A stretch of 64,000 nt of DNA, from positions 1,489,008-1,553,007 of the forward strand of contig NZ_CP014480.1 of NCBI RefSeq assembly GCF_001580365.1, written 5' to 3'. The notes below the pieces were generated by a model that saw nothing but the letters and a program-made list of their open reading frames with translations, searched no databases and was not told where the DNA came from. This DNA comes from Kocuria turfanensis. Lineage in GTDB: Bacteria > Actinomycetota > Actinomycetes > Actinomycetales > Micrococcaceae. Position numbers and translations under genes: made by a program. Positions 37,417 to 46,747 of this stretch are shown piece after piece. Every line of letters starts with the position of its first letter. The stretch's first letter is position 1.

Positions 37417-37575
37417 GCCACCGCGGAAGGGAGCACCGCAGCGCAGCCCAGAGCGGAGCGGGAGCTCCGGGGCGGGGAGCGAGGACTGCGGACCGGGCGC
37501 CCCGGCACGGAACGGGGCCTCCCGCGGGGTCCGGCCGCCCGGCACGGGACCGGGGTCCGGGTGGCAGCCCGGTCC

Positions 37576-38151
37576 TCAGATGCGGGTGCGGGAGAACCCG
37601 AGGTGGCTGCGCGACGCCGTCGGGCCCCGCTGTCCCTGGTACCGGTTGGCGTAGGCGCCGTCCCCGTACGGGTGCTCGGCGGGCGAGGACAGCCGGAAGA
37701 AGCACAGCTGCCCGATCTTGGAGCCGGGCCACAGCTTGATGGGCAGCGTCGCCATGTTGGAGAGCTCGAGCGTGACGTGCCCCGAGAAGCCCGGGTCGAT
37801 GAACCCGGCGGTGGAGTGCGTCAGCAGCCCGAGCCGGCCCAGAGAGGACTTGCCCTCCAGGCGGGCGGCGATGTCGTCCGGGAGGCTCACCTTCTCGTAG
37901 GTGGAGCCGAGAACGAACTCCCCGGGGTGGAGCACGAAGGCCTCCTCCGGGTCGACCTCCACGAGGCGGGTGAGCTCCGGCTGCTCCACCGAGGGGTCGA
38001 TGTGCGCGTACTTGTGGTTGTCGAAGAGCCGGAACCAGCGGTCCAGCCGCACGTCGATGCTGGCCGGCTGGATCAGGGCGGGGTCGTAGGGCTCGAGGAC
38101 GACCCGGCCGCCGTCGAGCTCACGGCGGATGTCGCGGTCAGAGATCAGCAC
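37576..38151 (-). CDS. dcd: dCTP deaminase
   Basis: 191 residues, the usual length. The start [21 protein letters not shown], and [21 protein letters not shown] (catalytic Glu and trimer contacts) identify Dcd. It makes dUTP, or in many actinobacteria dUMP directly. The GTG at 38151 is chosen: homologues begin exactly here, and TACCTT (38159-38164, minus) lies 7 nt upstream, which suggests a leaderless message. A longer reading would run into the tRNA promoter region. Confidence 0.94.
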   Translation of the reverse strand: MLISDRDIRRELDGGRVVLEPYDPALIQPASIDVRLDRWFRLFDNHKYAHIDPSVEQPELTRLVEVDPEEAFVLHPGEFVLGSTYEKVSLPDDIAARLEGKSSLGRLGLLTHSTAGFIDPGFSGHVTLELSNMATLPIKLWPGSKIGQLCFFRLSSPAEHPYGDGAYANRYQGQRGPTASRSHLGFSRTRI

Positions 38152-38199
38152 GGTTCCCAAGGTAGCGCACCCCGCTCCCCCGGACCCCGTTGCCCGGTC

Positions 38200-38228
38200 C
38201 TGACCGGCCGCGGCAGATCGTGTACAGT
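38200..38228 (+). promoter_or_regulatory. Promoter of tRNA-Gly
   Basis: CTGACC at 38200-38205 and TACAGT at 38223-38228 with a 17-bp spacer, about 48 bp before the mature tRNA. This is the only plausible pair between dcd and the tRNA. Confidence 0.6.
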
Positions 38229-38275
38229 GTTGTGGTGTCCCCGTCCGGTGCACGCACCGGACGGACCACGGATGC

Positions 38276-38346
38276 GCGGCTGTAGCTCAATGGTAGAGCG
38301 CACGCTTCCCAAGCCTGATACGCGGGTTCGATTCCCGTCAGCCGCT
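38276..38346 (+). tRNA. tRNA-Gly (anticodon CCC)
   Basis: 71-nt cloverleaf. The 7-bp acceptor GCGGCTG/CAGCCGC is perfect, the D stem is GCTC/GAGC with AATGGTA loop, and the anticodon loop is TTCCCAA (CCC, reads GGG). The T arm is GCGGG-TTCGATT-CCCGT (one G.U), with discriminator T. CCA is not encoded. The anticodon stem CACGC/GCCTG has a C-C mismatch at its middle pair (29-41). Confidence 0.95.
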
Positions 38347-38354
38347 CTCGCACC

Positions 38355-38386
38355 GAACGCCCCGCGCCCCCACGGCCGGGGCGTTC
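38355..38386 (+). terminator. Terminator of tRNA-Gly
   Basis: GAACGCCCCG, a 12-nt loop, then CGGGGCGTTC: perfect 10-bp stem starting 9 bp after the tRNA. It is followed by a TAGAAT -10 box (38408-38413) that probably serves panD. Confidence 0.75.
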
Positions 38387-38514
38387 GTCGTGCCCGGGAC
38401 GGCCCGGTAGAATGTTCCCGCACCGTGACCCTCGACAGGCACTGGTGCCCGAGGCTCCGGTGCTCGACCGGAGCCGGATCCCGCACCCCGCCCACGAGGA
38501 GCAGATCTCCCGTC

Positions 38515-38961
38515 ATGCTGCGCACCATGTTCAAGGCCAAGATCCACCGGGCCGTCGTGACCCAGGCCGATCTCCACTACGTCGGCTCGGTCACCGTGGA
38601 CCAGGACCTCCTGGACGCCGCCGACATCCTGCCGGGCGAGCTCGTCTCCATCGTGGACGTCACCAACGGCGCCCGGCTGGAGACCTACACCATCGCCGGC
38701 GAGCGCGGCTCCGGCGTCGTCGGGATCAACGGCGCCGCGGCGCACCTCGTGCACCCCGGTGACATCGTCATCCTCATCAGCTACGCCCAGATGGACGACG
38801 CCGAGGCGCGCACCCACGTGCCCCGCGTGGTGCACGTGGACGCGCAGAACCGGATCGCCGACCTCGGCGCGGATCCCGCCGAGTCCCTGCTCGACGGCGT
38901 CGCCCGCCCCCCGCTCTCCCGGACCCTCGCCGCGGCACGGGCCGACCTCCCGCTGGGCTGA
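38515..38961 (+). CDS. panD: Aspartate 1-decarboxylase
   Basis: 148 residues. The self-cleavage site is Gly24-Ser25 in [10 protein letters not shown], which yields the pyruvoyl cofactor. [14 protein letters not shown] and [25 protein letters not shown] are conserved. It converts aspartate to beta-alanine for pantothenate and coenzyme A. GAGGAG precedes the ATG. It is a single gene; panC and panB are not in the window. Confidence 0.95.
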   Translation: MLRTMFKAKIHRAVVTQADLHYVGSVTVDQDLLDAADILPGELVSIVDVTNGARLETYTIAGERGSGVVGINGAAAHLVHPGDIVILISYAQMDDAEARTHVPRVVHVDAQNRIADLGADPAESLLDGVARPPLSRTLAAARADLPLG

Positions 38962-39072
38962 CCCGGCCGGCGCCGCCCGTCCCCCGGGACGTCCTGCCCG
39001 GAGGGCCCTCCGGCATGGGATAGAACTGTAGGGGCCCGATCCCGCGGGTCCCGACAGTCCGAGGAGGAACCC

Positions 39073-39999
39073 GTGGCCGGAGTGTTCTCGGGGTTCTTCA
39101 TCGTGTGGGCCGTCATCGGCACCGGATACGTGGTGGGCCGCCGCCGGGTGCTGGGACCGCAGGGGCAGCTGGTCCTGAGCAAGTTCGCCTTCTACGTGGC
39201 CAGCCCGCCGCTGCTGTTCCTGACCATCTCCGAGGCCGACATCGGCCGCCTGCTCTCCGCCCCGCTGCTGGTGGCGGCCGTCTCGGCGGTGGCCACCGCC
39301 CTCGTGCACGCCGGGCTCGCCCGGTGGGTGCTGCACCGGGACGCGGCGACCACCGTGATGGGCGCCCAGGCCGCCTCCCAGGTGAACTCCGCCAACCTCG
39401 GCATCCCGATCGCCACGTTCGTGCTCGGGGACGCGACCATGGTGGTGCCCGTCATCCTGTTCCAGCTGGCCCTGAACACCCCCGTGTACCTGACGATCAT
39501 GGATGTGCTGACCGACGGCCGCCGGCCGAGCCTCGGCAACGTCCTGGGCAACGTGGTGACCAACCCGATGATCATGGGCTCCGGGCTGGGGATGCTGTTC
39601 GCGGTGACCGGCTGGCGGCTGCCCGAGGTCGTGCACGAACCGGTGGAGCTGGTGGCCGGGGCCTCCATCCCGGCGATGCTGATGGCCTTCGGCATCTCCC
39701 TGGTGGGCGCCTCCCCGCTGCGGGCCGGGGCGAGCCCGCGCCGGGACGTGGTGCTGGCCGCCGGGCTGAAGCTGGTGCTGCACCCGGTGCTGGCGTTCCT
39801 GTTCGCCCGCTTCGTCCTGGGTCTGGACGGGCACCTGCTCTACGCCGTGGTGGTGATGGCGGCGCTGCCCACCGCCCAGAACATCTACGTGGCGGCGGTG
39901 CGCTACGGCCGCGCCGAGCAGCTGTGCCGCGACACGGTGCTCCTCACCACCGTGGTCGCGATGCTGACCATGGCCGGCGTGGCGCTGCTGCTCGCCTGA
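39073..39999 (+). CDS. AEC-family (auxin efflux carrier-like) transporter
   Basis: 308 residues, ten hydrophobic segments in a 5+5 arrangement. VLSKFAFYVASPPLLFLTI in the first half and FGISLVGASPL...LKLVLHPVLAFLFARFVLGL in the second match the AEC family of carboxylate or hormone exporters. AALPTAQNIYVAAVRYG is the conserved unwound helix of the second half. The substrate is unknown. GAGGAGGAA sets the GTG start. Confidence 0.87.
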   Translation: MAGVFSGFFIVWAVIGTGYVVGRRRVLGPQGQLVLSKFAFYVASPPLLFLTISEADIGRLLSAPLLVAAVSAVATALVHAGLARWVLHRDAATTVMGAQAASQVNSANLGIPIATFVLGDATMVVPVILFQLALNTPVYLTIMDVLTDGRRPSLGNVLGNVVTNPMIMGSGLGMLFAVTGWRLPEVVHEPVELVAGASIPAMLMAFGISLVGASPLRAGASPRRDVVLAAGLKLVLHPVLAFLFARFVLGLDGHLLYAVVVMAALPTAQNIYVAAVRYGRAEQLCRDTVLLTTVVAMLTMAGVALLLA

Positions 40000-40058
40000 C
40001 CCCCACGTGCGGGCCGTGGCCCGGCATGCACATACGACGTCCGTTCGCAAAAACACAG

Positions 40059-40092
40059 GTTACTGGTCTGTGAGGTAACGCACTCATAGACT
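40059..40092 (+). promoter_or_regulatory. Promoter and possible operator of the LpqY/SugABC operon
   Basis: TAGACT at 40087-40092 is the likely -10. An inverted repeat GGTTAC...GTAAC (40058-40063 and 40075-40079) straddles where a -35 would be, as for a LacI- or GntR-type repressor. The start codon lies 127 nt below. Nothing else is seen in this 219-bp gap. Confidence 0.45.
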
Positions 40093-40218
40093 GAAGCTCC
40101 GCGCAGGGGTGGTCACCCGGCAGCACGCACCACCCGACCGTCCCGCCGTGCAGGCCCCACCGGGCCCCGTCGGCGCCCCTCGCGGGCCGCCACATCGCCG
40201 AAGGGGAGGAACAGACCG

Positions 40219-41541
40219 TTGACCACCACCTCACACCCCCACAGGGCCCCCGGGAGGCGACGGCGCAGCGCTGCCGCAGCCCTGGGCGCCGTGGGCGCCC
40301 TGATCCTGACGGGCTGCGGTGACGCCGACGCCGGCGGCACCCCGACCCTGACCTGGTACATCAACCCGGACGCCGGCGGACAGGCGGAGCTGGCCCAGCA
40401 GTGCTCGGAGCAGTCCGGGGGCCGGTACAACATCGAGACCTCGTTGCTGCCCCGCGACGCCGCCTCCCAGCGCGAGCAGCTCGCCCGGCGTCTGGCCGCC
40501 GGGGACACCTCGATGGACATCATGAGCCTGGACCCGCCCTTCATCCCCGAACTGGCCGAGCCCGGCTTCCTGGCCCCCGTGCCCGGCGACGTCGAGCAGG
40601 CCACCACCCAGGACGTCCTGGCCGGTCCCCTCGAGGGTGCCAAGTGGAAGGACGAGCTGGTGTCCGTCCCGTTCTGGGCCAACACGCAGCTGCTCTGGTA
40701 CCGGGAGTCCGTGGCGGAGGCCGCCGGCCTGAACATGGACGAGCCGGTGACCTGGAAGCAGATCATGGACGCCGCCCGGGAGCAGGAGAAGTACCTGGGG
40801 GTGCAGGGCACGCAGGCCGAGTCGATGACGGTGTGGGTCAACGGCCTCGTGGAGTCCGCCGGGGGGTCCATCGTGGAGAACCCGGAGGCGCCCTCCGACG
40901 AGATCTCCATCGGCCTGGACAGCGAGGCGGGCCGGAAGGCCGCGGAGATCGTCGGCACCATCGGCCGTGACGGGCTCGGCGGTCCGGGCCTTCCGACCGC
41001 CGACGAGAACGCCTCGATGATCCAGTTCCAGTCCGACGACGGCTCCTTCATGGTCAACTGGCCCTTCATCTACGCGGCCACCGCGGCCGCCGTGGAGGGC
41101 GGGACGGTCGACCAGTCCGTGTACGAGGACATCGGCTGGGCCCTGTGGCCCCGGGTCGACGAGGGCGAGCCCTCCGCTCCCCCGCTGGGCGGCATCAACC
41201 TGGGCGTGGGCTCCACCTCCGAGAACCAGGAGCTGGCCTGGGAGGCCGTGGAGTGCATCGTCCAGCCCGAGAACCAGGCCTACTACTTCGTGAGCAACGG
41301 CAACCCGGCCGCGTCCGAGGCCGCCTACGAGGACCCCGAGGTCCGGGAGGCCTACCCGATGTACGAGACCATCCGGGAGTCCCTCGACAACGCGGCGCCG
41401 CGTCCCCAGACGCCGTTCTACAACGAGGTCTCCACCGCCATCCAGCAGGAGTGGACCCCGCCGGCGTCCGTCACGGAGGACACACCCCGGATGACCGCCG
41501 AGTTCATCGAGTCCGTCCTGAAAGGAGAGCAGCTGCTATGA
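40219..41541 (+). CDS. lpqY: ABC transporter sugar-binding lipoprotein, LpqY-like (probable trehalose)
   Basis: 440 residues. The signal peptide has a twin-arginine-rich n-region and lipobox LTGC with Cys33 as lipidation site, so it is tethered outside the membrane. SGGRYNIETSLLPRDAASQR, REQLARRLAAGDTSMDIMSLD, NTQLLWYR, MVNWPFIYA and LGGINLGVGSTS align, from memory, with mycobacterial LpqY, the trehalose receptor. Maltose-type specificity remains possible. The ATG of the first permease overlaps the stop (ATGA). A two-protein permease and an ATPase follow. Confidence 0.85.
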   Translation: MTTTSHPHRAPGRRRRSAAAALGAVGALILTGCGDADAGGTPTLTWYINPDAGGQAELAQQCSEQSGGRYNIETSLLPRDAASQREQLARRLAAGDTSMDIMSLDPPFIPELAEPGFLAPVPGDVEQATTQDVLAGPLEGAKWKDELVSVPFWANTQLLWYRESVAEAAGLNMDEPVTWKQIMDAAREQEKYLGVQGTQAESMTVWVNGLVESAGGSIVENPEAPSDEISIGLDSEAGRKAAEIVGTIGRDGLGGPGLPTADENASMIQFQSDDGSFMVNWPFIYAATAAAVEGGTVDQSVYEDIGWALWPRVDEGEPSAPPLGGINLGVGSTSENQELAWEAVECIVQPENQAYYFVSNGNPAASEAAYEDPEVREAYPMYETIRESLDNAAPRPQTPFYNEVSTAIQQEWTPPASVTEDTPRMTAEFIESVLKGEQLL

Positions 41542-42530
41542 GCACCGTCGTCAACCCCAATGCTCCCGGCACCGGTCCACGGGAGGCCGCACCGGCACCC
41601 GTGACGGGACGGCGCAGCGCCAAGCCGGTGATGTCCGACCGGGCCCGGTCGGAGCGCAAGCTCGGCTGGATGCTCGCCGGCCCGGCGTTCATCATGATGC
41701 TGCTGGTCACCATGTACCCGATCCTGCAGGCCCTGTGGGACTCCCTCTTCTCCTTCCGCCTGACGGCCCCCGGGGAGAAGGAGTTCGTCTTCCTCGGCAA
41801 CTACGCCACGGTCCTCACCGACCAGGTGTTCTGGCGGGACCTGTGGATCACGGTGCTCATCACGATCGTCACCGTGGTGGTGGAGCTCGTCCTGGGCTTC
41901 GCCCTCGCCCTCGTGATGAACAACGCGATCCGCAACACCCGCGGGCTGCTGCGCACCGCGATCCTGGTGCCCTACGGCATCATCACGGTGGTCTCGGCCT
42001 TCGCCTGGTTCTACGCGTTCGACATCACCACCGGCTACATCAACAACTGGTTCTCCTGGCTGCCGGGCATCGGCCCGGACTTCAACTGGTTCGCCTCCCA
42101 GTGGCCGGCCCTGTTCGTGATCATGGCCTCCGAGATCTGGAAGACCACGCCGTTCATCTCGCTGCTGCTGCTCTCGGGCCTCGCCCAGGTCCCCAGCGAG
42201 TACACCGAGGCCGCCCGCGTGGACGGCGCCACGTGGTGGCAGCGCATGTCCCGGGTGATCCTGCCCAACATGAAGGCCGCGATCATGGTGGCGGTCGTGT
42301 TCCGTGCCCTGGACGCGTTCCGCATCTTCGACAACATCTTCATCATGACCCAGGGCCAGTACGGCACCGAGACGCTGTCCCTGCTCGCCTATCGAACCTC
42401 CATCGGCCGACTGGAGATCGGGCTCGGCTCCGCGATCTCCGTGATCCTGTTCGTCTGCGTGCTGCTGATCGCCTTCATCGCCATCAAGGTGTTCAAGGTC
42501 GACCTCGCCGGCGCCGGGAAGGGAAGGTAA
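41538..42530 (+). CDS. sugA: ABC sugar transporter permease, SugA-like
   Basis: 330 residues: a 45-residue hydrophilic N-terminus, then six spans. The EAA loop EYTEAARVDGATWWQRMSRVILP contacts the ATPase. MalF/SugA-type permease forming the pore with the next gene. Start ATG overlaps the lpqY stop. Confidence 0.9.
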   Translation: MSTVVNPNAPGTGPREAAPAPVTGRRSAKPVMSDRARSERKLGWMLAGPAFIMMLLVTMYPILQALWDSLFSFRLTAPGEKEFVFLGNYATVLTDQVFWRDLWITVLITIVTVVVELVLGFALALVMNNAIRNTRGLLRTAILVPYGIITVVSAFAWFYAFDITTGYINNWFSWLPGIGPDFNWFASQWPALFVIMASEIWKTTPFISLLLLSGLAQVPSEYTEAARVDGATWWQRMSRVILPNMKAAIMVAVVFRALDAFRIFDNIFIMTQGQYGTETLSLLAYRTSIGRLEIGLGSAISVILFVCVLLIAFIAIKVFKVDLAGAGKGR

Positions 42531-42536
42531 CCGCCC

Positions 42537-43370
42537 ATGTCCACCAAGCAGAAGGTCGGCTGGGCCGTCGTCTCGGTCCTGGTCCTGTTCTACGCCCTGT
42601 TCCCCGTCGCCTCGATCCTCATGACGTCCTTCAAGACGCCGGCGGACCTGACGTCCGGGAAGTTCCTGCCCACCCAGTGGGTCGGGGAGAACTATTCGTC
42701 CATCTTCGTGGGGCAGGCCCGTGACCTGTTCGTGCCGTCGCTGATCAACTCGATCGGCATCTGCCTGATCGCCACGGCCATCGCCGTGGTCCTGGCCACG
42801 CTGTGCGCCTACGCGATCGCCCGCCTGGACTTCCCCGGCAAGAAGATGATCCTGACGGTCGCCCTGGCCGTGTCCATGTTCCCCGTCGTCTCGATCGTGA
42901 CCCCGCTGTTCAACCTGTGGCGCCAGATCGGGCTCTACGACACGTGGCCCGGCCTGATCATCCCCTACCTCTCGCTCACCCTGCCGATCTCCATCTGGAC
43001 CCTGACCGCGTTCTTCCAGCAGATCCCGTGGGACCTGGAGCGGGCGGCCCAGGTCGACGGCGCCACCACCTGGCAGGCCTTCCGCAAGGTGATCGTGCCG
43101 CTGGCCCTGCCGGGCGTCTTCACCACCGCGATCATCGCGTTCTTCATCGCCTGGAACGACTTCGTCTACGGCATCGGCCTGACCTCCACCGAGGCCGCCC
43201 GCCCGGTGCCCGCGGCGCTGGCGTTCTTCACCGGCGCCTCGCAGTTCGAGGACCCGGCGGGCGCGATCTCCGCGGCGGCCATCGTCGTCACCATCCCGGT
43301 GGTGCTCCTGGTGCTGCTCTTCCAGCGCCAGATCGTCTCCGGGCTGACCCAGGGCGCGGTCAAGGGCTGA
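42537..43370 (+). CDS. sugB: ABC sugar transporter permease, SugB-like
   Basis: 277 residues, six spans, MalG-type. The EAA loop reads [43 protein letters not shown] is the usual start of TM1 and its loop. It pairs with the SugA-like protein and lies 6 bp after it. Confidence 0.9.
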   Translation: MSTKQKVGWAVVSVLVLFYALFPVASILMTSFKTPADLTSGKFLPTQWVGENYSSIFVGQARDLFVPSLINSIGICLIATAIAVVLATLCAYAIARLDFPGKKMILTVALAVSMFPVVSIVTPLFNLWRQIGLYDTWPGLIIPYLSLTLPISIWTLTAFFQQIPWDLERAAQVDGATTWQAFRKVIVPLALPGVFTTAIIAFFIAWNDFVYGIGLTSTEAARPVPAALAFFTGASQFEDPAGAISAAAIVVTIPVVLLVLLFQRQIVSGLTQGAVKG

Positions 43371-43422
43371 GCCCGCCCGCCTCCCGTGCATTTCCCGAAC
43401 CGAACGAAGGACTGAGTCCCAG

Positions 43423-44682
43423 ATGGCATCCATCACCCTCAATCATCTCGTCAAGAAGTACGGCGACGGCTTCCCGGCGGTCAACGACGTCTCGATCGAC
43501 ATCGCCGACGGCGAGTTCCTCATCCTCGTGGGGCCCTCCGGCTGCGGCAAGTCCACGCTGCTGCGGATGATCGTGGGCCTCGAGGACATCACCTCGGGGG
43601 ACCTGCTGATCAACGGCCAGCGCGTCAACGAGAAGGAGCCGCGCGAGCGGAACCTCTCGATGGTGTTCCAGAACTACGCGCTGTACCCGCACCTGACCGT
43701 CTACGAGAACATCGCGTTCCCGCTGCGGCTGTCCAAGGGCAAGTTCTCCGACGAGGAGATCGACCGGAAGGTGCGCCACGCGGCGTCGACCCTGGACCTC
43801 GACGAGCACCTCGAGCGCAAGCCGGCCAACCTCTCCGGCGGTCAGCGCCAGCGAGTGGCGATGGGCCGGGCGATCGTGCGGGACGCGGACGCGTTCCTGT
43901 TCGACGAGCCCCTGTCCAACCTGGACGCGAAGCTGCGCGGGCAGATGCGCACCGAGATCGCCCAGCTGCAGCGGCGGATGGGCATCACCTCCGTGTACGT
44001 GACCCACGACCAGACCGAGGCCATGACCCTCGGCGACCGGGTGGCCGTGCTCAAGAAGGGCATCCTGCAGCAGATCGCCTCGCCGCGGGAGCTCTACGAA
44101 CAGCCGGCCAACCTGTTCGTGGCGGGGTTCATCGGCTCGCCGTCGATGAACTTCCTCCCGGCGCACGTGCGGGGCGACGTGTTCGACACCCCGCTCGGCG
44201 ACTTCCCCGTGCCGGAGCAGGCCAAGGGCAAGCTCCCCGGGGACGGCAGGATCGTGCTGCTGGGCCTGCGCCCGGAGCACTTCGAGGACGCCAAGTTCGT
44301 GGACGAGGCGAAGGTCTCCCGCGGGACGACCTTCGACGCCGAGTTCACCCACACGGAGTGGATGGGCAACGAGCAGTACGGCTACATCAACTACCAGCAG
44401 GACCCCGAGGTCAAGGCGAAGCTCGACGAGCTGGCGCAGGACCTGGACGGGGACGAGATGCACCCGCAGATCGTCGTGGAGCTGGACGCCACCTCACGCA
44501 TCCGCGGCGGGGCGAAGGGCCGGATCTGGGTCGACACCCGCCGGATGCACGTCTTCGACCCCGAGACCGGGGAGAACCTGACCCGGGACGCGGAGGCCGG
44601 TGCCGAGCTGACCCGTGAGGCGGTCGAGGAGCGCAAGGCCGAGATCGAGCGGGCCCGCCAGGAGCTGGCCGCGGCCGGCTGA
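43423..44682 (+). CDS. sugC: ABC sugar transporter ATP-binding protein, SugC/MalK/UgpC type
   Basis: 419 residues. Walker [10 protein letters not shown]-loop [10 protein letters not shown], signature [15 protein letters not shown], Walker [12 protein letters not shown] and switch VTHDQTEAM make the ATPase. The C-terminal half is a TOBE/MalK regulatory domain ([13 protein letters not shown]), here with an extra charged tail of about 40 residues. It powers the importer. It starts 52 bp after the permease and ends before a strong terminator. Confidence 0.93.
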   Translation: MASITLNHLVKKYGDGFPAVNDVSIDIADGEFLILVGPSGCGKSTLLRMIVGLEDITSGDLLINGQRVNEKEPRERNLSMVFQNYALYPHLTVYENIAFPLRLSKGKFSDEEIDRKVRHAASTLDLDEHLERKPANLSGGQRQRVAMGRAIVRDADAFLFDEPLSNLDAKLRGQMRTEIAQLQRRMGITSVYVTHDQTEAMTLGDRVAVLKKGILQQIASPRELYEQPANLFVAGFIGSPSMNFLPAHVRGDVFDTPLGDFPVPEQAKGKLPGDGRIVLLGLRPEHFEDAKFVDEAKVSRGTTFDAEFTHTEWMGNEQYGYINYQQDPEVKAKLDELAQDLDGDEMHPQIVVELDATSRIRGGAKGRIWVDTRRMHVFDPETGENLTRDAEAGAELTREAVEERKAEIERARQELAAAG

Positions 44683-44702
44683 GCCACCGAGCCGACACCA
44701 GC

Positions 44703-44737
44703 GGAGCCTGCCCCCGGCGTCACCGGGGGCAGGCTCC
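44703..44737 (+). terminator. Rho-independent terminator of the sugar importer operon
   Basis: Perfect 15-bp arms GGAGCCTGCCCCCGG and CCGGGGGCAGGCTCC with a 5-nt loop, then TTCGTC, 20 bp after the sugC stop. Also usable by the convergent gene. Confidence 0.88.
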
Positions 44738-44760
44738 TTCGTCGTGGTGGCACCCGCCCG

Positions 44761-45411
44761 TCAGCCCGTGCCGGGCAGGTCCAGGGAGAGCCACACGGAG
44801 AGCGCGAGGACGCCGATCACCGCCGCCGAGGACGCGGCCGAGCACAGCCGCTGGTGCCGCAGCCGCCACGGCACCAGCCGCGGCCAGCGCGCGGCGGCCT
44901 GTCCGGCCGTGAGCTGCTCCACGTGCGTGCGGGGGGCGCCCAGGGCCTCGGCGACCTCCTCGAGGGCGCGCCCGTCCCACACGCCGCCGTCCAGGGCGAA
45001 CACGCGGCGGCCCGCCCGGTCGGCGGCCCACAGGTGGGGCCGGCCGGCGCGCCGCGGGCTGTCGGCCGAGCGGTGCAGGGCCCCGACCGTGACCACGGAG
45101 TCGAGCCTCTCGAGGGGCGTGGCGGCGAAGCCCACGGTGCGGGAGCGCAGGACGTGGCTGTCGGTCCGCACGACGAGCGCGGGGCGCAGCCGCAGCCAGC
45201 AGGCCAGGGCGGCCACGAGCACGAGCCCCAGCAGCACGACCGCCACGGCCGGGCCCGGTCGCCGGGACCAGAGGAGCAGCAGGAGCACCGCGCCGGCGAG
45301 CATCGGGGCGAGGCAGGCGAGCAGGCGCCGGCCGTAGGAGCCCAGCCGCGGGCGGAGCACGGCACGGACGGGACCGTACTTCTCGGGGACCTGCCGGACG
45401 GCGTCGGCCAT
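44761..45411 (-). CDS. Membrane protein, possible bacterial PH domain
   Basis: 216 residues. Two adjacent spans at about 28-65 are followed by a beta-rich stretch (LVVRTDSHVLRSRTVGFAATPLERLDSVVTV) resembling the bacterial PH (bPH/YdbS) pattern, then a C-terminal span near 190-210. A short ASSAAVIGVLAL helix closes it. Function is unknown. It converges on the sugar importer operon and is divergent from the next membrane protein. The PH assignment is tentative. Confidence 0.6.
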   Translation of the reverse strand: MADAVRQVPEKYGPVRAVLRPRLGSYGRRLLACLAPMLAGAVLLLLLWSRRPGPAVAVVLLGLVLVAALACWLRLRPALVVRTDSHVLRSRTVGFAATPLERLDSVVTVGALHRSADSPRRAGRPHLWAADRAGRRVFALDGGVWDGRALEEVAEALGAPRTHVEQLTAGQAAARWPRLVPWRLRHQRLCSAASSAAVIGVLALSVWLSLDLPGTG

Positions 45412-45611
45412 GGGAGTCAGCTCCAGACGGGGAACGGGGACAGCGTGCGGGAGACGGCGAACGAGCGCAGCGAACCAGGGCCGCGAACGAGGGCGGCGAC
45501 CGGGAAGGGCCGCGGCACGCCAGCGTACCCGCCCGGGCGGGTCCGTGCGTCCCGGGCGTCCGTGCGGCCCCGTGGCGGGCGGGCGGGATGGGGATCGGTT
45601 AGCGTGAACGG

Positions 45612-46595
45612 ATGGAGTCCAACGCCCGCGTGCTCAAGGCCCTCGGGGCCTGGCTGTTCCTCGTGCTGCTCGGGATGGCGGCCGCCGCCGTCACCATCGC
45701 CCTGGTCAACAAGTACATGTACGGCCCGGAGACGGACGTGCGGGCGTACTTCGAGGACCTGCAGGACGGCGACGGCGGGCGGGCCCTGGGGCTGCTCAAC
45801 GCCAGCGTGCCCGAGGCCAACGCCGCGATGCTCGACGGTGACCCGCTGGAGGCCTCGGCCGAGGAGCTCGAGGACCTCGAGGTGTCCACCGTGAGCAACG
45901 ACGGCGAGCAGGCCGTGGTGCGCGCCGACTACAGCCTCGGCGGCGAGCGGCACAGCTCCGAGTTCAGCCTGCACCCGGTGGACACGCAGTGGGGCTTCTT
46001 CACGGTCTGGGCCTTCGACGAGACCCCGCTGCCCACGCTGACGGTCAGCCTGCCGGGGGTGACCTCCGTGGACATCAACGGCATGTCCGTGGCGCTGCCC
46101 GACTCCGCCGGGGAGTTCTCCGCGTTCTTCCCGGGGACCTACACGGCCTCCTACACCTCCGAGCTGGTCGAGGCCGATCCGGTCAGCACCACGCTGACCG
46201 CCCCGGGCCAGGATGCGGAGGTCGTGCTCGAGCCCCGGCCCACCGCGGCCCTCGAGGAGGAGGTGGACCGGCAGCTGAAGGAGCACCTCGACGGCTGCGC
46301 CGAGCAGAACACCCTCTTCCCGGCGGGCTGCCCGTTCTCCTACGAGTTCGACGGGCGGGTCCAGGGGGACGTGCAGTGGACGATCGAGTCCTATCCGGAC
46401 CCGCGGATCGTGGTGGGCACGCGGGGCGGCCGCGGCTGGTCCCTCGAGTCGGCGCGGGGCACCGCCCGGATCGAGTTCGACTCCCTGGACCTGTTCACCG
46501 GCGAGGTCGAACGGCTCGAGCGGACGGTGCCGTTCGAGGTCGCGGCGGACCTCGCCGTCGACGACTCGACCGTGCGGGTCACCCCGCGCGGCTGA
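45612..46595 (+). CDS. Single-pass membrane protein with a large exported beta-rich domain, function unknown
   Basis: 327 residues. One span at about 12-34 and then some 290 residues expected outside the membrane. VRAYFEDLQDGDGGRALGLLNAS reads like the helical DUF4878/lumazine-type start seen in TcaA/YvbJ-like proteins, followed by beta strands. It contains a CAEQNTLFPAGCPF pair of cysteines that could form a disulphide. TAGCGT at 45600-45605 is 6 nt before the ATG, so the mRNA is probably leaderless. Envelope role inferred only from topology. It converges on the NHL-thioredoxin gene. Confidence 0.65.
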   Translation: MESNARVLKALGAWLFLVLLGMAAAAVTIALVNKYMYGPETDVRAYFEDLQDGDGGRALGLLNASVPEANAAMLDGDPLEASAEELEDLEVSTVSNDGEQAVVRADYSLGGERHSSEFSLHPVDTQWGFFTVWAFDETPLPTLTVSLPGVTSVDINGMSVALPDSAGEFSAFFPGTYTASYTSELVEADPVSTTLTAPGQDAEVVLEPRPTAALEEEVDRQLKEHLDGCAEQNTLFPAGCPFSYEFDGRVQGDVQWTIESYPDPRIVVGTRGGRGWSLESARGTARIEFDSLDLFTGEVERLERTVPFEVAADLAVDDSTVRVTPRG

Positions 46596-46692
46596 CAGCA
46601 CGGTGCGGGTCACCCCGCCCGGCCGGGACGAGCGTCCGGCCCGAGCCGGAACGGCCCCCGGCGAAGTGGCAGCCCGCAGCGGGAGGACCGGA

Positions 46693-46728
46693 CCGTTCCG
46701 GGACCCCGCAGAGGAAGTCCCGGAACGG
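46693..46728. terminator. Bidirectional hairpin terminator
   Basis: CCGTTCCGGGA, a 14-nt loop, then TCCCGGAACGG: perfect 11-bp stem between the two convergent genes. Confidence 0.75.
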
Positions 46729-46747
46729 CGGCCCGGGACGGGCCGGC

